Source: Rostratula benghalensis
Taxonomy: Eukaryota > Chordata > Aves > Charadriiformes > Rostratulidae
Reading direction: 5' to 3'
Assembly (NCBI GenBank): GCA_013399305.1
Contig: VXAI01000304.1
Location: forward strand, 748,646 to 812,645
Length of the DNA: 64,000 nucleotides
Under the pieces are notes generated by a model. The model was not told where the DNA came from, made no database searches, and was given only the letters and a program-made list of their open reading frames with translations. The position numbers and the translations under genes were made by a program. Below are positions 14,301 to 60,136 of the stretch, piece after piece. How positions within the stretch are numbered: position 1 is the stretch's first letter; every line of letters begins with the position of its first letter.

Positions 14301-15593
14301 ATAATTAAGTAAAGGGACTGCAGTGAATTTTAGGGTTTGTCTTGTATATCAAAAATAAGTAAATGCTGGCTGCTTTATAGTTGGGACAGTGGAAAAGTGA
14401 AAGATTAACAGAATTCTTTAGTGTCAGTCACTTTTTTTCTACATAAATTTATAAGCATTGCAAGACACATCTCAGGATGGGGGTTATGAGAAATAAAAGT
14501 GTAGGGCTGCAGTAGTTAACTAGATAGTAATAATTTAAGTCACTAATATGCCAGGAGATTTCATGCAGGTATTGTTGAGTTTGTCTTGAGTCTTGGGACC
14601 CATGGAAGCAGATAAAATATTTTTGCATTAATTTAACTTGAGTTATTTTGGAGTAACTTGTGAAACATTGTGAGCTTGAGTCTAGGTATGATTTCAGTAG
14701 CCATCAGTGGTACTGTAACAATTTTGCCTTCTTTTGCATGACCACTGGCACCAGGTCAAACTCTTACATCTATGTGAGCCAGGCAGGTATACAGGGTTGT
14801 ATGTCCACTCATGATACTGATCTTGCAAGCTGCTGTTGTAACAGGTGGAAGAGGTGGAAGCATTTTAATTCATTAATATCATATTTCTTTTGGGGAACTC
14901 CATGACCGTATCAGTGTTACCTGGAATACCTGGATTTTAAGTTCAAACTTCATTCCTAAACACAGTGATGTTTCATGATATTTTTTTTCCCAAAAGCTTG
15001 GCTAGAGAAAATGTAAATTGCACTAAATATGAAGTTGAGGGGTGTCTTTTAGCCTTTTTTAGATATTCAAAATAGAAACTACTAACTATTTCCAAATTGA
15101 AGGCAGGGGTGGGAGGAGTTTAAAGAAGTCTGGCCTGTGACACTTCAGGTATTTTTTCCCAGAGCAATACTCCTTTCTATAGAAAGGGGAAGATATTTTG
15201 GCCTTTTGCTGCTGCTGTTTGTTTTTCATCATTGACACCGTAACAGAGTGTAGCAGCCCAGAATAACCTGGAGTAATTTAATATATTCCTTGGGCTGCCC
15301 AGCAGCTATCCAGCTAGCGGTTTTTTGGTTGTTTGTTTTTTTTTTGTTTTTTTTTTTTTGTTATATGGGATCTGATCAGAACTGTCTGTCCATAGACAGC
15401 ATGACATAACATGACATAATGCAGTATGTATAGTGTTTTGTTGGGGCCAAGAGGAGAGGATAGGTTTAAAACAAACAAAGCAATGATAAAATCCACTGTT
15501 GATTCTTAAAAATTAACCAAACTTCTCCCTTCTCCTTCCCAAACTATGTGCTATGCATTGCTCTTCTGGGGATGATGATACCACTGGGAACAG

Positions 15594-47681
<32,088 letters not shown>

Positions 47682-48210
47682 AAAATATAATGGGGATATA
47701 ACTTTTAGAAGTTGAACTGGGCCAAAATTGTTCTTAATTGTAGAAGTAGAAAGGTGTTGCCTTTTAAAAAGGAACAAAAGTGTTGAAGTTCCAGACTTTG
47801 CCATCAAACTACTCCAGTTCTTCAAAATAGAAGGCAACATCCAGCAACAAAGTATTGGCTACGTGGACCACATGGAACACAGAGGCAAGATGGACAGATG
47901 TAGCTGAGGTTTTTGACATAGTTTTTAAAAGCTGAGTCTACTGAAGAAAGTTGGAGCCTTTTATTTTTTTCTTTCTTTGTGACCTCATGCAAATTGTTTC
48001 ATTGCCTGAATATGGGGGATAAATACCTTTCTGTTCCTTGCAGTTCAAGTTGCATTCTGTCCTGTGTAGAGCAGTGGTGTCTCAGATGACCTTGTTTGCT
48101 GGTTTTGCATCTTGTGATATGTTTTTGTATTTTTGTTGAAGGTCAAGCATTTGTATAAACTGTAAATATATTTAGTTTATTACAGTAAAGGCTTTAGTAC
48201 CAACAACCAG
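47682..48210 (+). other. TLE1: TLE1 3' UTR (end approximate)
   Basis: AT-rich sequence directly after the stop. The first plausible processing signals are AGTAAA at 48184-48189 and ATTAAA at 48256-48261. No canonical AATAAA was found before 50772. A Pumilio-type TGTAAATA occurs at 48161 and another at 48466. I place the end near 48210, but a longer UTR reaching 48.5 kb or beyond is possible. Confidence 0.55.
48184..48189 (+). terminator. Candidate TLE1 poly(A) signal AGTAAA
   Basis: A known variant hexamer about 500 nt after the stop codon, within AT-rich sequence. The following region is C-rich rather than clearly G/U-rich, so usage is uncertain; ATTAAA at 48256 is an alternative. Confidence 0.4.
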
Positions 48211-51200
48211 TCTTCCCCCCCCTTTCCCCATTCCTGCCTACCCTGCTTATTTAAAATTAAAAACCTTTTGGGGATATAAGTACCTTTTTAGAAGCAAAAG
48301 CCAACGCTATGTATAGTTTGAAAATGGTGTCTTATTCTTTATAACTCTTCCTAGATTCCTTTATCGTACTTCAAAGTAGTTGTTTTGACGTATTAGGGTA
48401 TCGAGTCTAGTAGATACTGTCTTGTGCTGCAGAAAACTTTAAAGACAATTTTGTACTAATTATAGTGTAAATATAAAAATTGAACATTTCATAAAGTTGT
48501 GCAGTTTATTTTAAGTTTATTCTGCTGTACCCTGTCTATGTTCTTTGGCAGATACAGTAATATGTGCCTGATCATAAGTCATTTGGTCATTTCTCTAGAG
48601 GACGAGATGACTTCTTTCTCCCCCAACAGAACAGAATTCATGCAAGACTACATTTCATCTAAGTACATCAGAGCCTTTATTCATTAACTAAGGATATCTG
48701 TGATTAAACAGAGCTAGATAAGTTGCATCCTTCATATTTGACAGAGAAGTGGTAGTTAAAGACCATTTCCTTTTTAATGTTTTGTCTATATGTAGATACT
48801 CAGGTAAATTTAATTAAATCACCAAAAGCGTGAGTTTTACAGGGGATTACTTAATGTTAAAACACTTGCAAGGTCTGTAAGTGAAGTGAATTAACGTAAA
48901 CTAAGTTAAACTTGCTTCTTAATTTCTTGTGAGAATATTGACAAAGGAATATTTTGCTTTTTTTTTTTTTAAACTAACCCATTGTACAAATCAATTAGAA
49001 TTAATTTTCCTGAGTGTCCCATTTTACGCAGGGCTATAGGCTTTGTGTATCCATACTGAGCAATCTTTGCATCCTTTCCACTGTTGCATTGGTGTGTGAT
49101 ACCTGTGAAGAGCCATGCTAAGCAGCCAATTACCAAAGCTATGCATTTTCAAATCAAGTTTTCTTGGTGTACGCAAGAGAAATCTACAAGGACGGAATGT
49201 ATACGTTTTATTCTGCCTATGTTTTTTCAGGTGAATGAGTTCTACTACTGTGTGCTAGACACACCTAGCTGTTGCACTAGTGAGGGTCATTCATTTCCTA
49301 CATCCTCTAATTTAATTAGAATTTCTGTTGGTAATGGAGACTACAGATGAACAGAAGAATATCTTTGAACAAATAATTCCGATTACACAAACTGGCAGAC
49401 AGATTAAGACTCATCTGTGAAGAGATGCTTTCTCATTTTGCTGGCATTTGACCATGACCTTATATCCCTGCTCTTTCAAAGGTACATAACTGGTAAGAAA
49501 CCAGTTTAACTGACAGATGCATTGACTGGATAGGGAATTTCTCATCTAGGGGCAAATTTTTTCTCAATTTCCTGTCTGAAGAGACATTAGATTTCTTTCC
49601 AATTACATGACCATTCTACTGAAACCATTTTATAGCATCTAGAATTTTAATAGCCTTAATACTTAATAATTAACTTTGCATTTGAAATTAAAAATGTTAA
49701 CCATTCAGAATAATCTGATTTCCTAGACATTTAAAATCAGTATTCCATTCGTATGTACCTATATATTCGTCTATTGCTGTGTTGTGAGTATCTGTCTATA
49801 TGAAAATGGCAGACCAGCTTAGGTGGTGGTCATATTCTTTCCACACAGTGAGGCAAAAACCGGAATTGTCAGGCTTTTCAAAGAAGTAATTATTTTTTAC
49901 ATTTAAATACCGTGAAGTACTATGTCATTTTAAAAAGGGAAAGTTAAAAAAAAACCAAAACAAAACATTATGTACTAGGTTACTTGAACTTTACTGGACC
50001 TATTTTCCTATTGAAGTTTTTTGCAAAAGTCTGACTCTGCCAATGAGCATTTGTTAAGCAGCACTGGCAAATTTGCTGTAATTAGGAACATTTTAATTTC
50101 TTCCGAACTATTATCAGCTTGGCTTTTTACTTTATAAGTGTTCTTCTGCAAAAGTCGATATCAGAGGAACCAAGAGTGCAAGTACTCTAACACATTCTTG
50201 TAACTTTAGAAAGAATATACACATGTATATAATGGATCTGCTTTAAGCTGGGACATAGTGGTTGTTAGTAAACCCACATTTTTAGGCAATCAAGAGATTT
50301 AAAATCATAGCATCAGGAAAATCATGAAACATCTTGTCTTTTCTTCCTACCTTCTAGAATGCGCAGTGAGTCAGAACAGTTACAGATTTGTACGTTATTT
50401 ATGCATATGAAATAATTTAACCACATTTGTATATTAAGTTTCTTGGTTGTAATTAAGAAATTATTTCTTTTATTCCCCAGTCAGATCTACTTTAAACATT
50501 GGGTCTGAAAACTTTAGGACACATCATACAACATTGTGCTCTATTTTTATTTTTGTTTCAGGTTTCAGTTACAGTTTATGAAACTTTCTTTTCCATTTGT
50601 CAAACAGCAAATCCTATTCTGCAAGTAGATGTAATTTTTAATGAAAAGATGTATTTGGTGAAATTTTGGCATGTCTGTCTATATTACCTACAAGGCTTAA
50701 AACTTGTAGAACACAAAACTTCGGTAAATTCATGTAGCCCTTTGTAAAGTAGTGGGTGGAAATAGTTGCATAATAAATGAAGAAATAGTCCAACCCAGAC
50801 CAGCAGTAACAGAAAAGGCACTGTGAAAAACACATGGAAGAAAGATGCTATGGTGTAGTTAGTTAATATTTTTGTTGGTCAATTTAATTACAGTTCTAAA
50901 AGATTCCTTTGATTGGCCCCTTTCTTTGTTTGCTGGGTGGTCCTCAGTATTCAGAGATGTATGAATGCCACTCTAGCAACCACTAGTGCCAGACAGAAAG
51001 CAGGGAGTCCTTACAAATGACATATAGGATGTTAGTGCAAACAATAACTGATGAAGAGGAGATTGTGGTAATATCAATTCAATGGAATGAAGTCCTTTGC
51101 CAGCTCTAAGATGTATATTTTGTGTATGTACACTAGCCATATCCTTTGCAGTGCATTTGTCAATATGTTGGGGTACCTCCTTTTGATTGCAGTTCCAGGC

Positions 51201-53554
51201 AAAGATTGTTCTGTATCAACCCACTAAGCACCGGTCCTTGAGAGAGAATTTTCATTGGCATTAATTCTTTTAAACTCATTTGGCATTTCAGAAGCTTTTG
51301 TTCATTTAGAAGGAAGAGGGAGTACCAAATGAATATGAATTTCATAGACTGCTAAAACTTTAGTGTAATTTTGTAATATAAATTTCAAAGTAGAATCTGT
51401 CATCTAGTCACATGCATGATTTTGTGTATAAACAATTGACCATATTTTTTCTGCCACTTTTTTGCATTGATGATGCAGGTAGAATTTTCAGAAGTGTCTA
51501 ACGGGATTGTGTAATCTAGTTAGAGTAGTCCTTCATATTTTCTATTATATTTGTGCGATTTTGAGCTGATGGGGAAGTTCCACCATTCTAGTGATTGAGA
51601 GGTGGATTTTAATGTTTTCAGGCAAAGGAAGAGTACTGAATTCAGATTTCACACTACTCAGTGTTTACCCCTTAAGCCACTTCACTGGAGAAGCTGGACT
51701 GGCTGTAACTGATTCTTCTTTTTAAATGATTTTAATTTCTTTTCCTGCCACAAGTGCATAGAAAGAATGTGAAGTCTATATAAGACTTGTGTCATGGTGT
51801 CCTACCAGAGAGGTCTTTTATTACAGAGTGGGAAGAATGAAGCAGTTTAGCATAGGACCTGATGAACACCAGAATGAAAGAAAGAGTTCATGGAAGAGAA
51901 TATGTGGTGGGATAAGGCAGAATGGGAACATACATACACATGTGTTTTTATCATAGTCTAATATGTGATCTACAAAGTTTACCTAGAATGAGATTTCATG
52001 TATGCATTTTCACTGACTACTGTTTCTCCATAAAGTTCTTCAGGTGTTTCTGCATCATAATTCAAGGACACCTGAGCTATGTATTGGAACTGGAAGCAGG
52101 TATTTCTTTGACATCCATAAGTAGTCACCTAATCCTAAGAGGAAAGAGAGTTAAAACACAGCCAGTTCTCAACATTTCCCATTACCTAATATTTCTGTAG
52201 CTCAAGATCAGCTTTCCAGCAATTGATAATCCCATTTTCAGCAACATGCTCCCAGATGTCCCATTGCAGCTAAAGTGCTTAGTTTAGCGTGGTAGATTTT
52301 GCTAGGGGAACCAGAAATGTAAGAGCTGGGTGCTTTATAAATCTGTCCTGTGGGTTTAGCTTACTGACATTTCTGAGAAGTTTACTCAGAATTTCTGTTC
52401 AACTATATAGGAGAGCTGAAACACTCAAACATTTTCTTAAAACAGCAAGAACTGCTTTGAAGACACTTTAAACACAGGTGTGTGGCTTGTTTTTTTTTTT
52501 CTTCTATGTTGATTTATTTGGTTTCTTTTTTACTTGCATAACTTCAAAAAAAGAACATATAAATTGAATACAACAAGAAAGCATGAAGGGAAACAAGAAT
52601 GAATGAAGAATTGTTGTCAGAGGGCAGAATATTCTTGCAGATGTTATATCTCAAAACAAAAGGACCTATTTTTATTATGATACATTAATTCTTGAGAAAG
52701 CTAGATTTGTGTTTCCTTGGAGCTAAAGTGCTATTCTCAGAAAACTGAATACCAAAAAATTTGTGGTGTGGGGACAAATGTTAGGTAGAATTTTCAAATG
52801 TGAGCAAAGTCTTGGTTTGTTTTTTTTCGCCCCCATGTTCCTTATTGTCAGGACACACAGTTCACTCCTAGATGCTGAGCAACAGGCTATTCCCTTTCTG
52901 ACTTATGCATTGGTAAGATTTCTGTTGCTAACAAGTCTGTTGGTCCTATATAGATTATAGGAGAATCGCTGTTGGCAATATCAGCCAGTGTATGCTGTAA
53001 TAATTTCCCTTCCTAAAGCAAGAACCCAGACATAAGATAGCATCATCGTTCTATACTCTTATTGTTTGTGGAATTGCTGGTTGGTGTAGTTGGCTTGCCA
53101 CAGAAAAATTCTGTGGTGGCTTCTGAGGTCAGAATTAAATTTTGAAATGTTTTCTCTCCTAAAAATTCACATGTGATTTTGCCCACAGTCAGGTTATGTT
53201 GACTTAGAAGAGATGCTGCAAGGAGAACTAGACAGTGTTGCGTAGAGCTTGGCAAGGATTGCGTTTGCAATGTTCACAGTACAAAGGCATGCTATCTCCT
53301 GAACCACATTTCTATCTCTGTTTTCTGCGAAGAATGAGTTAGAAACAAAGATAACACATAGTTTGGAGATTAAGTAATCAAACACACTGTTATCATTATC
53401 CCTTTTATATACTCTGTCATTAACATAGAAAGTAGAGATATTAGCTTGTAACGGTAAATAATAAATGCTGGGTTGTCTTCACAGACTGCTTTTAATAGCA
53501 GTTGAAAAAAGTAAACAAGCAGAATGAAGGGGTGATAAATGGAAGTTATAGACA

Positions 53555-54145
53555 CTTTACACTAGACCAGATTACTGAAAGCCACATCCAGCCTGATCTT
53601 GAACACCTCCAGGGATTGAGTATCCACAGTTTCCGTGAACAACTTCATCCAGTGCCTTGCCACCCTCACAACAAAGAATTTCTTCCTAAGGTACTCAAAG
53701 GCTACTATAAGGTCTCCCTGGAGCCTTCTCTTCTCCAGGTTGAACAAACCCAGCTCTCTCAGCCTGTCTTCATAGGAGAGGTGCTCCAGCCCTCTAATCA
53801 TCATTGTGGCCATTCTCTGGACACAGGTCTGTGTCCTTCCTGTATTGGTGACCCTAGAGATGGACACAGTAGTCTAGATGGGATCTCAACAGAACCATGT
53901 AAAGGGGCAGAATCACCTCCCTTGACCTGCTGGCCACACTTCTTTGGATGCAGCCCAGTTTGCAATTGGCTTTCTGGGCTGTGAGCGCACATTGACAGCT
54001 CATGTTGAGATTCTTATCCACCACCACTGCTAAGTCCCTCCTCAGGGTTGCTCCCAATCCATTTTCTGTCCAGCCTGTATTTGTGCTTGGGATTGTCCCA
54101 GCTGTTGTGCAGGACCTTGCACTTGGCACTTGTTAACCCATAGTT
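53555..54145 (-). mobile_element. CR1 fragment, antisense
   Basis: About 590 nt of antisense CR1 covering the RT C terminus. Minus-strand remnants: 53562-53867 includes [20 protein letters not shown] and EKRRLQGDL; 53854-54129 includes LGCIQRSVASRSREVILPLY. The two are in different frames, so the copy is frameshifted. The 3' terminal octamers are missing or decayed. Confidence 0.9.
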
Positions 54146-57100
54146 AGCCCATAATGCTGGGAAACCTGGAAATCATTTGTTACTTTTCTGATAGTGAGCC
54201 TAATTTGTTTGAAATTTAAATTCCTCTTTTAATTTCACAGTGTTTGTCCCACTTCCTTAGAGCAATCCCCAGTAGATTAGTCCATTACTTTTAAAATTGG
54301 CTGCAGTTATAATAAAGTAGCAACTCTTATTTTGTGGTTTGTTGTAGCAAGATATTTTGGAGAGCAATAAAGTTTCCTTCCCTTTAGTCTAAAAAAATAT
54401 TCCTGCCATTATAATTTCTTGCAGTTGGATGTATTGTCTTAATTAAATTTCAAGTAATTGTATCACCTGATGGCTTTGCAAATTCAATATATCAATCAGT
54501 CAAACACTACTGTTAAGTATGTAAATGAACTTAATGTCAGTTTGGTATTTACTAGAGTGCCACATATGCAACAAAACTTTGGAGTTAAGTCATTCAAATT
54601 TTGTGCCACATTAAATTTAGTTCCTGGAATAATTTTCCTTTTTATACAAGGACCAGCCTACTATTGTCCTCCCCTGTGTTTTCTCCTGAATATGTGTTAG
54701 TCCTCTAGAGAAGTTTTAATGCATTATACATTCATAATGCTTCTACTTTTCTCTGTTTTTCTGACTGTGAGATGTGTATGTGAGATGTGTATTTCTGACA
54801 GCAGTTGAGGGAATATTCACTAAACTGTAATATAATTGAGTTTTGAATGTGTACTTCAAGAAGTTCTTAGACTTGTGTAGAGAAATAATTAATTTTTGTT
54901 TTTTAAATTCAAAATTCTCAAGTCCTGATGCTCTTATCAGTGTTTTAATCAGTTTAAGAATCTGTTTAAGAAAGTACTTCTGTTTTTTGAATGGTTTTTG
55001 TAGCATTTTTTATTTGTTTATGTAGGCACTCTTCTTGGTTGAATGCCAGTTATTGACCTGGTACTCTATTTATAATTCTGCCTGGTTCTTAAGCATTTTA
55101 CCTAGCTAACTTATTAAAAACCACAAATATGAAATGGGGATATTAATGACAAGTGGTTAAACATGAGAATTTCAAAAATGCATTTTAGAATACTTCAACA
55201 TATTCACTGTAACTTTACATTTTTCATTACTTAGGTAATCAAAAAATTCTTTAGGGTTGAATTATGGTAAGATTTTATACATCTCAGTACTAATTTTGTC
55301 TGCCAGTGGACAGCAATAATTTAGGTGAAGTTGGTTTTACTCTATCTAATTTAGTCTTTTGGGGGAAGGGGAAATATTAACCTTGCAAATTTTACAAATT
55401 ATAATATTTTCATTAATATTGTTGGTTGTTTTTAATACTCTCCAAGCATTGAGAAACTTGTTCTTCTATATTTTGAAGAAAAACATACAGATATACAGGT
55501 TTCTTTAAGAGAATGTATTTACAGTATGTATCCCCTAGGTTTGCTGTAACAGTAAGGGGAAGTATAGCGACAGATACAACTTGCGATAGTTGCTAGCATT
55601 ATGTGCCTTTGAATAATTTTCTTTAATTCTTTACTTTTTTTTTTTAATATATCTTAGGTGAGGGTTAACAGCTTTAAATCAGTTTCATTTCTATTAAAGT
55701 GGATATGGTGATACATTTTTAGAGCTTTACTAACTTTAAATAATTTTAAATCTGTAAGGAAAATGGTTGTATGGATGGTATTGAACTGATTGTAGACTGT
55801 CGAATTTAACTTTTAGGTTTCAAGCACTGCTAGAGTAGAGGAAGAACTTAGCGGTGATGTTTGGCTTTTTATTATGCTTTCATTTTGTACTGTGTAAGAT
55901 CAGTGGGGCTTTCTTACCACAATAGGTGTGCTTACTGTAGTGGCTTTGTAAATGTTCCTATAGTTTGCACTGTGTGATTCATTTGAATTTAGCTTATAAA
56001 TCAATCCCTTTTTGTAGGCATCTGCTTTGTACCTTGACAAGTATGAAAATAATCAAAAATATCACTGTATTTGACAGTGAGACTGTATATTTCTCTGTTT
56101 CTGAGTGTGAATAGCATTTAGTAAGGCTTGTCTAGTTAAAAGGCAGTTAAACTAATAATCATACATGATCTGTGTTTAACTGTCATTTGTAGAAAAAGTA
56201 CTACAAAGTGATGTGTGGTGATAACAAATTCAGAAGGAAAAGAATATGAAATTCAGATAGCAGCTTGAATGATTTGCTGTTAGCATGGGGCCCAATAACA
56301 CTACAAAGCTATAAACTCTGTCTTTCTAGATTGCCCAGTTAGGTGGCAGAGATGCAATTTGTCTTTTCTGAAGTCGCCTGCTGCTTGCTAGCTCCATCTC
56401 CTGTCACAGCTTATTAGCTCCCCAAGAAAATTGGTGGGAAATTGCCTGCAGATTGTAGGAAATTGCATCTCCAGGCCTTGGAAAAAATGTAAGATAGCAC
56501 AACACTGATCCTCCCAGAGCAGCTATTAATACAGCAAAAGCTGACCTTTGGCATGGTGTGAAACGACTTTGCTATTTGCTGAATAAAGACTGTATTATGT
56601 GTGGTTGAAGGAGGGTACAAACTATTATCCTAGCTATGCTTGTAGCCAGCCTGCTCCAGGAAGCTTAAGCAGTAGTGGTAGTTTTTACTGCCCACCACTC
56701 CTTCCAATTGGAAGATGGGAGATGAGATGAGAGATTTATCCAGAAATTTAATTGTACAGATGGGCAAAAGCCACTGAATATTTAAATGAAGCTAGTGCAG
56801 ATTAAATTTGAGAGTTTAGTGACAAAACTGGAAGATAATTTATGAAGCCAATCTGAGGAAAAAAAAAAAATTACCTCTGTTTGGTCTAGCTTTGGTCAGA
56901 GAAGGAATAACTCTTTGGCTGTTTCATTGTAAGTACATATTGATAACAAACATTTGGTTTTGGGGCAGTTACAGTGAAATGGAGCTGATTTATGCTGTAA
57001 TTGCTCATTACTTGTGATAGATTTTAGTATTAAATTCCTTGCCGCTAGGAAACTCACCCCATCTTGTTTAAACAAATTCCTGTGTGTTCTTTGTGATGTG

Positions 57101-58685
57101 ATATCAATGAGTTTCATCCTGTCATTTCTACTAGAGCTACCTTTCTAATCTTGTACTTTACCTCAATTTTATAGGGCCTTTCAATAAAAGAGTTGACTTC
57201 TTTCCATGAATCCTGGGAGCAGGGATATGTAGAATTAGTTTGCAACGTGAAAAAATAAAGGACAACATTTTCTTTGAGCTTGCAATTGCACTTAGCTGGT
57301 TCAAAGCTCCTGAGGAAGATGTGTCTGTGAATCAGAATGATGTATTGATCAGAAGTGAGCATGGGGAGGGCAGCAGCAGGGAAAAAAGTAATTTTGCAAT
57401 CAAGAGCATCACTGTTTTCAAACTCAACTGAGATACGTTGGTAACTGGCGGCTACCCAGGGATCTAAGTGAAATCAATATGTTCATTTCCTATTTTATTA
57501 GTGTCCATTGATGTAAATGAGCTGACAAGGCTTACTAACATTCACACAACTGATTAGAGAAAATTAGTGGCCTGCCTTATGGAGTTGAGGCAGAAGACCT
57601 GGACATAGGGTTGCATGACAAAAGAGGTACTGCTTGTAGTTCAAGCACAGCTGAAGGGGATTAAGAACACTTCATGTTACAGGGCTCTCTGGGCCCCTGT
57701 TTTGAATTCTTATGATCATGCTTGCACATGTATGTCGATCTGAAATGCTAATTTGTTGAGGCATTGTCTTTCTAAATTAGTTATAGCACCTTTTATGGAA
57801 GTTATGCAATTTAGTGCTGTGCGTCTTTTCTTGTTAAACACAAGAATAGAACAGCTACAGAACTTGAGGTTTTATTCTGTATTTACAATAGCTGTTCATC
57901 TTCCAAGATATTACATACTAACTGCATTCTCAAAATAAACCTTGACATTTAGTAACAAATGTGGGTTTTTTGTATAATGCTATATCTATATTAAAATGAG
58001 CGAAGAACATTTAGAGTATACATAAAATCTGCCCTGTGTAGGGGACAGAGCAAGTCTGCCCTTGCAGACTTAGTTTGCCTTGTCTTGTAACAAACTAACT
58101 ACATTGAGTGATATCTTCTGGCTGATGGGATTATGAACACTGTTACCTGTGTGACTACTCTGTGGTTAATGCAGGCAAGCCTTTTATGCAACAAGGAGCA
58201 AGGAGGTAACAAATCATTCTTGCATGAAAAGCAGAAGCTTCTTGTCATAAATTCAAAGTTGAAGCTGTTATGGAAAGAACCAGAATTCAGACTGGACTGC
58301 AAGCACCAAACGCTGCTCTGGATAGTAGGATGGTTTAGGAGAGGGCTGGTGGGGAAAAAACAATTCAGAAAAAACAGTTCTCAGCCAACACTTAATGGCT
58401 GGGAAAGATGTGCAAGCTATGTTACACCCTTCATCGTGTAACTGCTTGTGAACTCTAGCAAAAGACAGGATACTAAGCTATGATTAGTAGTCTCTTTAGT
58501 CCAAAGAGAGTTTGAGTGTCTAAGGTCTAAAATTTCCAATATTCCGAATGTCATAAAATGGTTCTAATTTACTGCAGTATCCTGTTGAATGTCAAATGTT
58601 TTGCTGGTGTCATTTTTCCTAGCCCCAGCAAAAATTTTTTAACAAAAATCATGTTCACAGCCATTTGTTGAAACAATTCCTTCCA

Positions 58686-58709
58686 CCCTACCCCCACCCT
58701 CCACCCCCT
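58686..58709 (-). other. C-rich tract, G-quadruplex motif on minus strand
   Basis: CCC-TA-CCCCC-A-CCC-TCCA-CCCCC: four G-runs of at least three with loops of 1-4 nt on the minus strand. Intergenic, no known role. Confidence 0.5.
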
Positions 58710-60105
58710 CAATTTCTCCATCAATGGCTTCTACTGGGTGTTTGATTTTTATGAAATCATTGATCTGAGCATTCCTGGGCACTACTAAAACATCCTTTCT
58801 TCTGCACTGTACCTTTGTGATACTCCAGCTGTGAGCAAACCAACCCATTCCCCACCATTTGTTCCTAAAAGTACAACACTATGAGACAGAATCCAATATT
58901 GCTTGGTCCAGTTAGCCGAATAGCATATTTTTCTATGAAATATCAAAAATATCCAAAGCTTTTTGTTAAAATTTAAGCAAAAATTTGGCTTTCTACTTGT
59001 AGTACTTCGGTATTAAGCAGGCCTGTAGCATGACGACAGCCTTTCTGAGGGCTTTTGATTGTAGGACAGAGTAGAGGTCAAGCTGAGAGGGAGGAGTGAG
59101 TAAAGATGAAGAGAAAAGCCTTACTTTTGGCCATGTTTTTCTCATAAAGACCCAGCCATGGGATGGGAGAGGCTGGTGAAACATGTGGCCTCAAGGAAAT
59201 GGACAGCAAGGGTTTGGTGGGCCCAGGTGTCATGTTCTGGTGGAGCCCCTGTAATGTCAGTGAAGGGGGGTGATTGAGCAACGGCGTGTGCACAAACTGT
59301 GGGGTAGAGTATGGCCCCAGCTTGTCAAGCCAGCCCCAGTTCTGCATAGGAAAGGGCCTGGGGCTGGGATGCTGGTCAAGGAGCTGAGAGGTGGGGAGCT
59401 TAGGGAGGTGTACTGACATTTAGGTCTTGCTGGGGGAAATTTAGGGGAGGAGACTGAGGGCAGTGGGAAGTTGAGTCAAAAGATGCACTATAGATAAATC
59501 TCTTATGGATGAGGATGAACTAATAAACTAATGAATAAATAATTTATGGCCTCATTGCTACCTCTTGTTTGAGTTCCTGGCTCCTCAAAGATTTTGCAGG
59601 GGCAAGTGAAGAAAGTGGAAGAAAGTAGTTTGCGGGCTTGCATCAAGTGTTTGGCTTGCTGTGGCTGCTTCCACTTCTGGAGTGTTCAATGAATTAACAG
59701 CAAACTTATCTCCCTCACCTCCCTGCAACAAGCTGTTCTGCAGCAGGTTTGAAGTACCTGAGGGGAAAGAATTGCACACCCTGGTGCTGCTGCCTCTCTC
59801 CAGCCAGGGTGAAGAACTGCTTTGTCTGGGGCTTGTTTACTGGAAAGGAAGGTGAATGTGGATTGGATTGGAAAGGAACATAATTTTTTCTTCGAGCAGG
59901 GAATACTTTTCCATTTACAGAGGAAATGGAGGTACATTAGAAACAGCACACTCGAGCTGCAATGAAGATGTAACACCAGAAAGGTAAGCCAAGAATTTTC
60001 ACTGGATTAAAGGGATCTGGGTAGAATATTACATTTATGTTATCAAACAAAATACAGCAAAGACAGGACATGCTGTTGGTTTTTCTGGTTTGTTTTTTTG
60101 GGTGT

Positions 60106-60106
<1 letters not shown>

Positions 60107-60136
<30 letters not shown>
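60107..60136 (+). repeat. Poly(T) run, 30 nt
   Basis: The longest homopolymer in the window, preceded by T/G-rich sequence. On the minus strand it reads as a poly(A) tail, but no retrocopy was recognised beside it. Confidence 0.9.

Larger units (their letters stand above)
1..15593 (+). other. TLE1 intron 6 (3' part)
   Basis: At least 15.6 kb of intron upstream of exon 7. I looked for the preceding Q-domain exons (for example SQEHQQQV or TMAELNAIIG coding sequence) and did not recognise them. The sequence holds two antisense CR1 fragments (9262-10205 and 10404-11310), AT-rich (TA)n-type stretches (4035-4085, 5860-6080), homopolymers (1819-1836 A, 8369-8393 A, 11440-11454 T, 15337-15360 T) and a short duplication at 2334-2409. 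Confidence 0.8.

Noticed and set aside
54364..54369. AATAAA at about 54364 as a TLE1 poly(A) signal
   Set aside because: It is 6.7 kb past the stop and beyond a CR1 fragment, with nearer candidates available.
59078..59419. 113-codon minus-strand proline-rich open frame
   Set aside because: Explained by G-rich composition of the + strand; no family resemblance. Kept only as part of a compositional finding.
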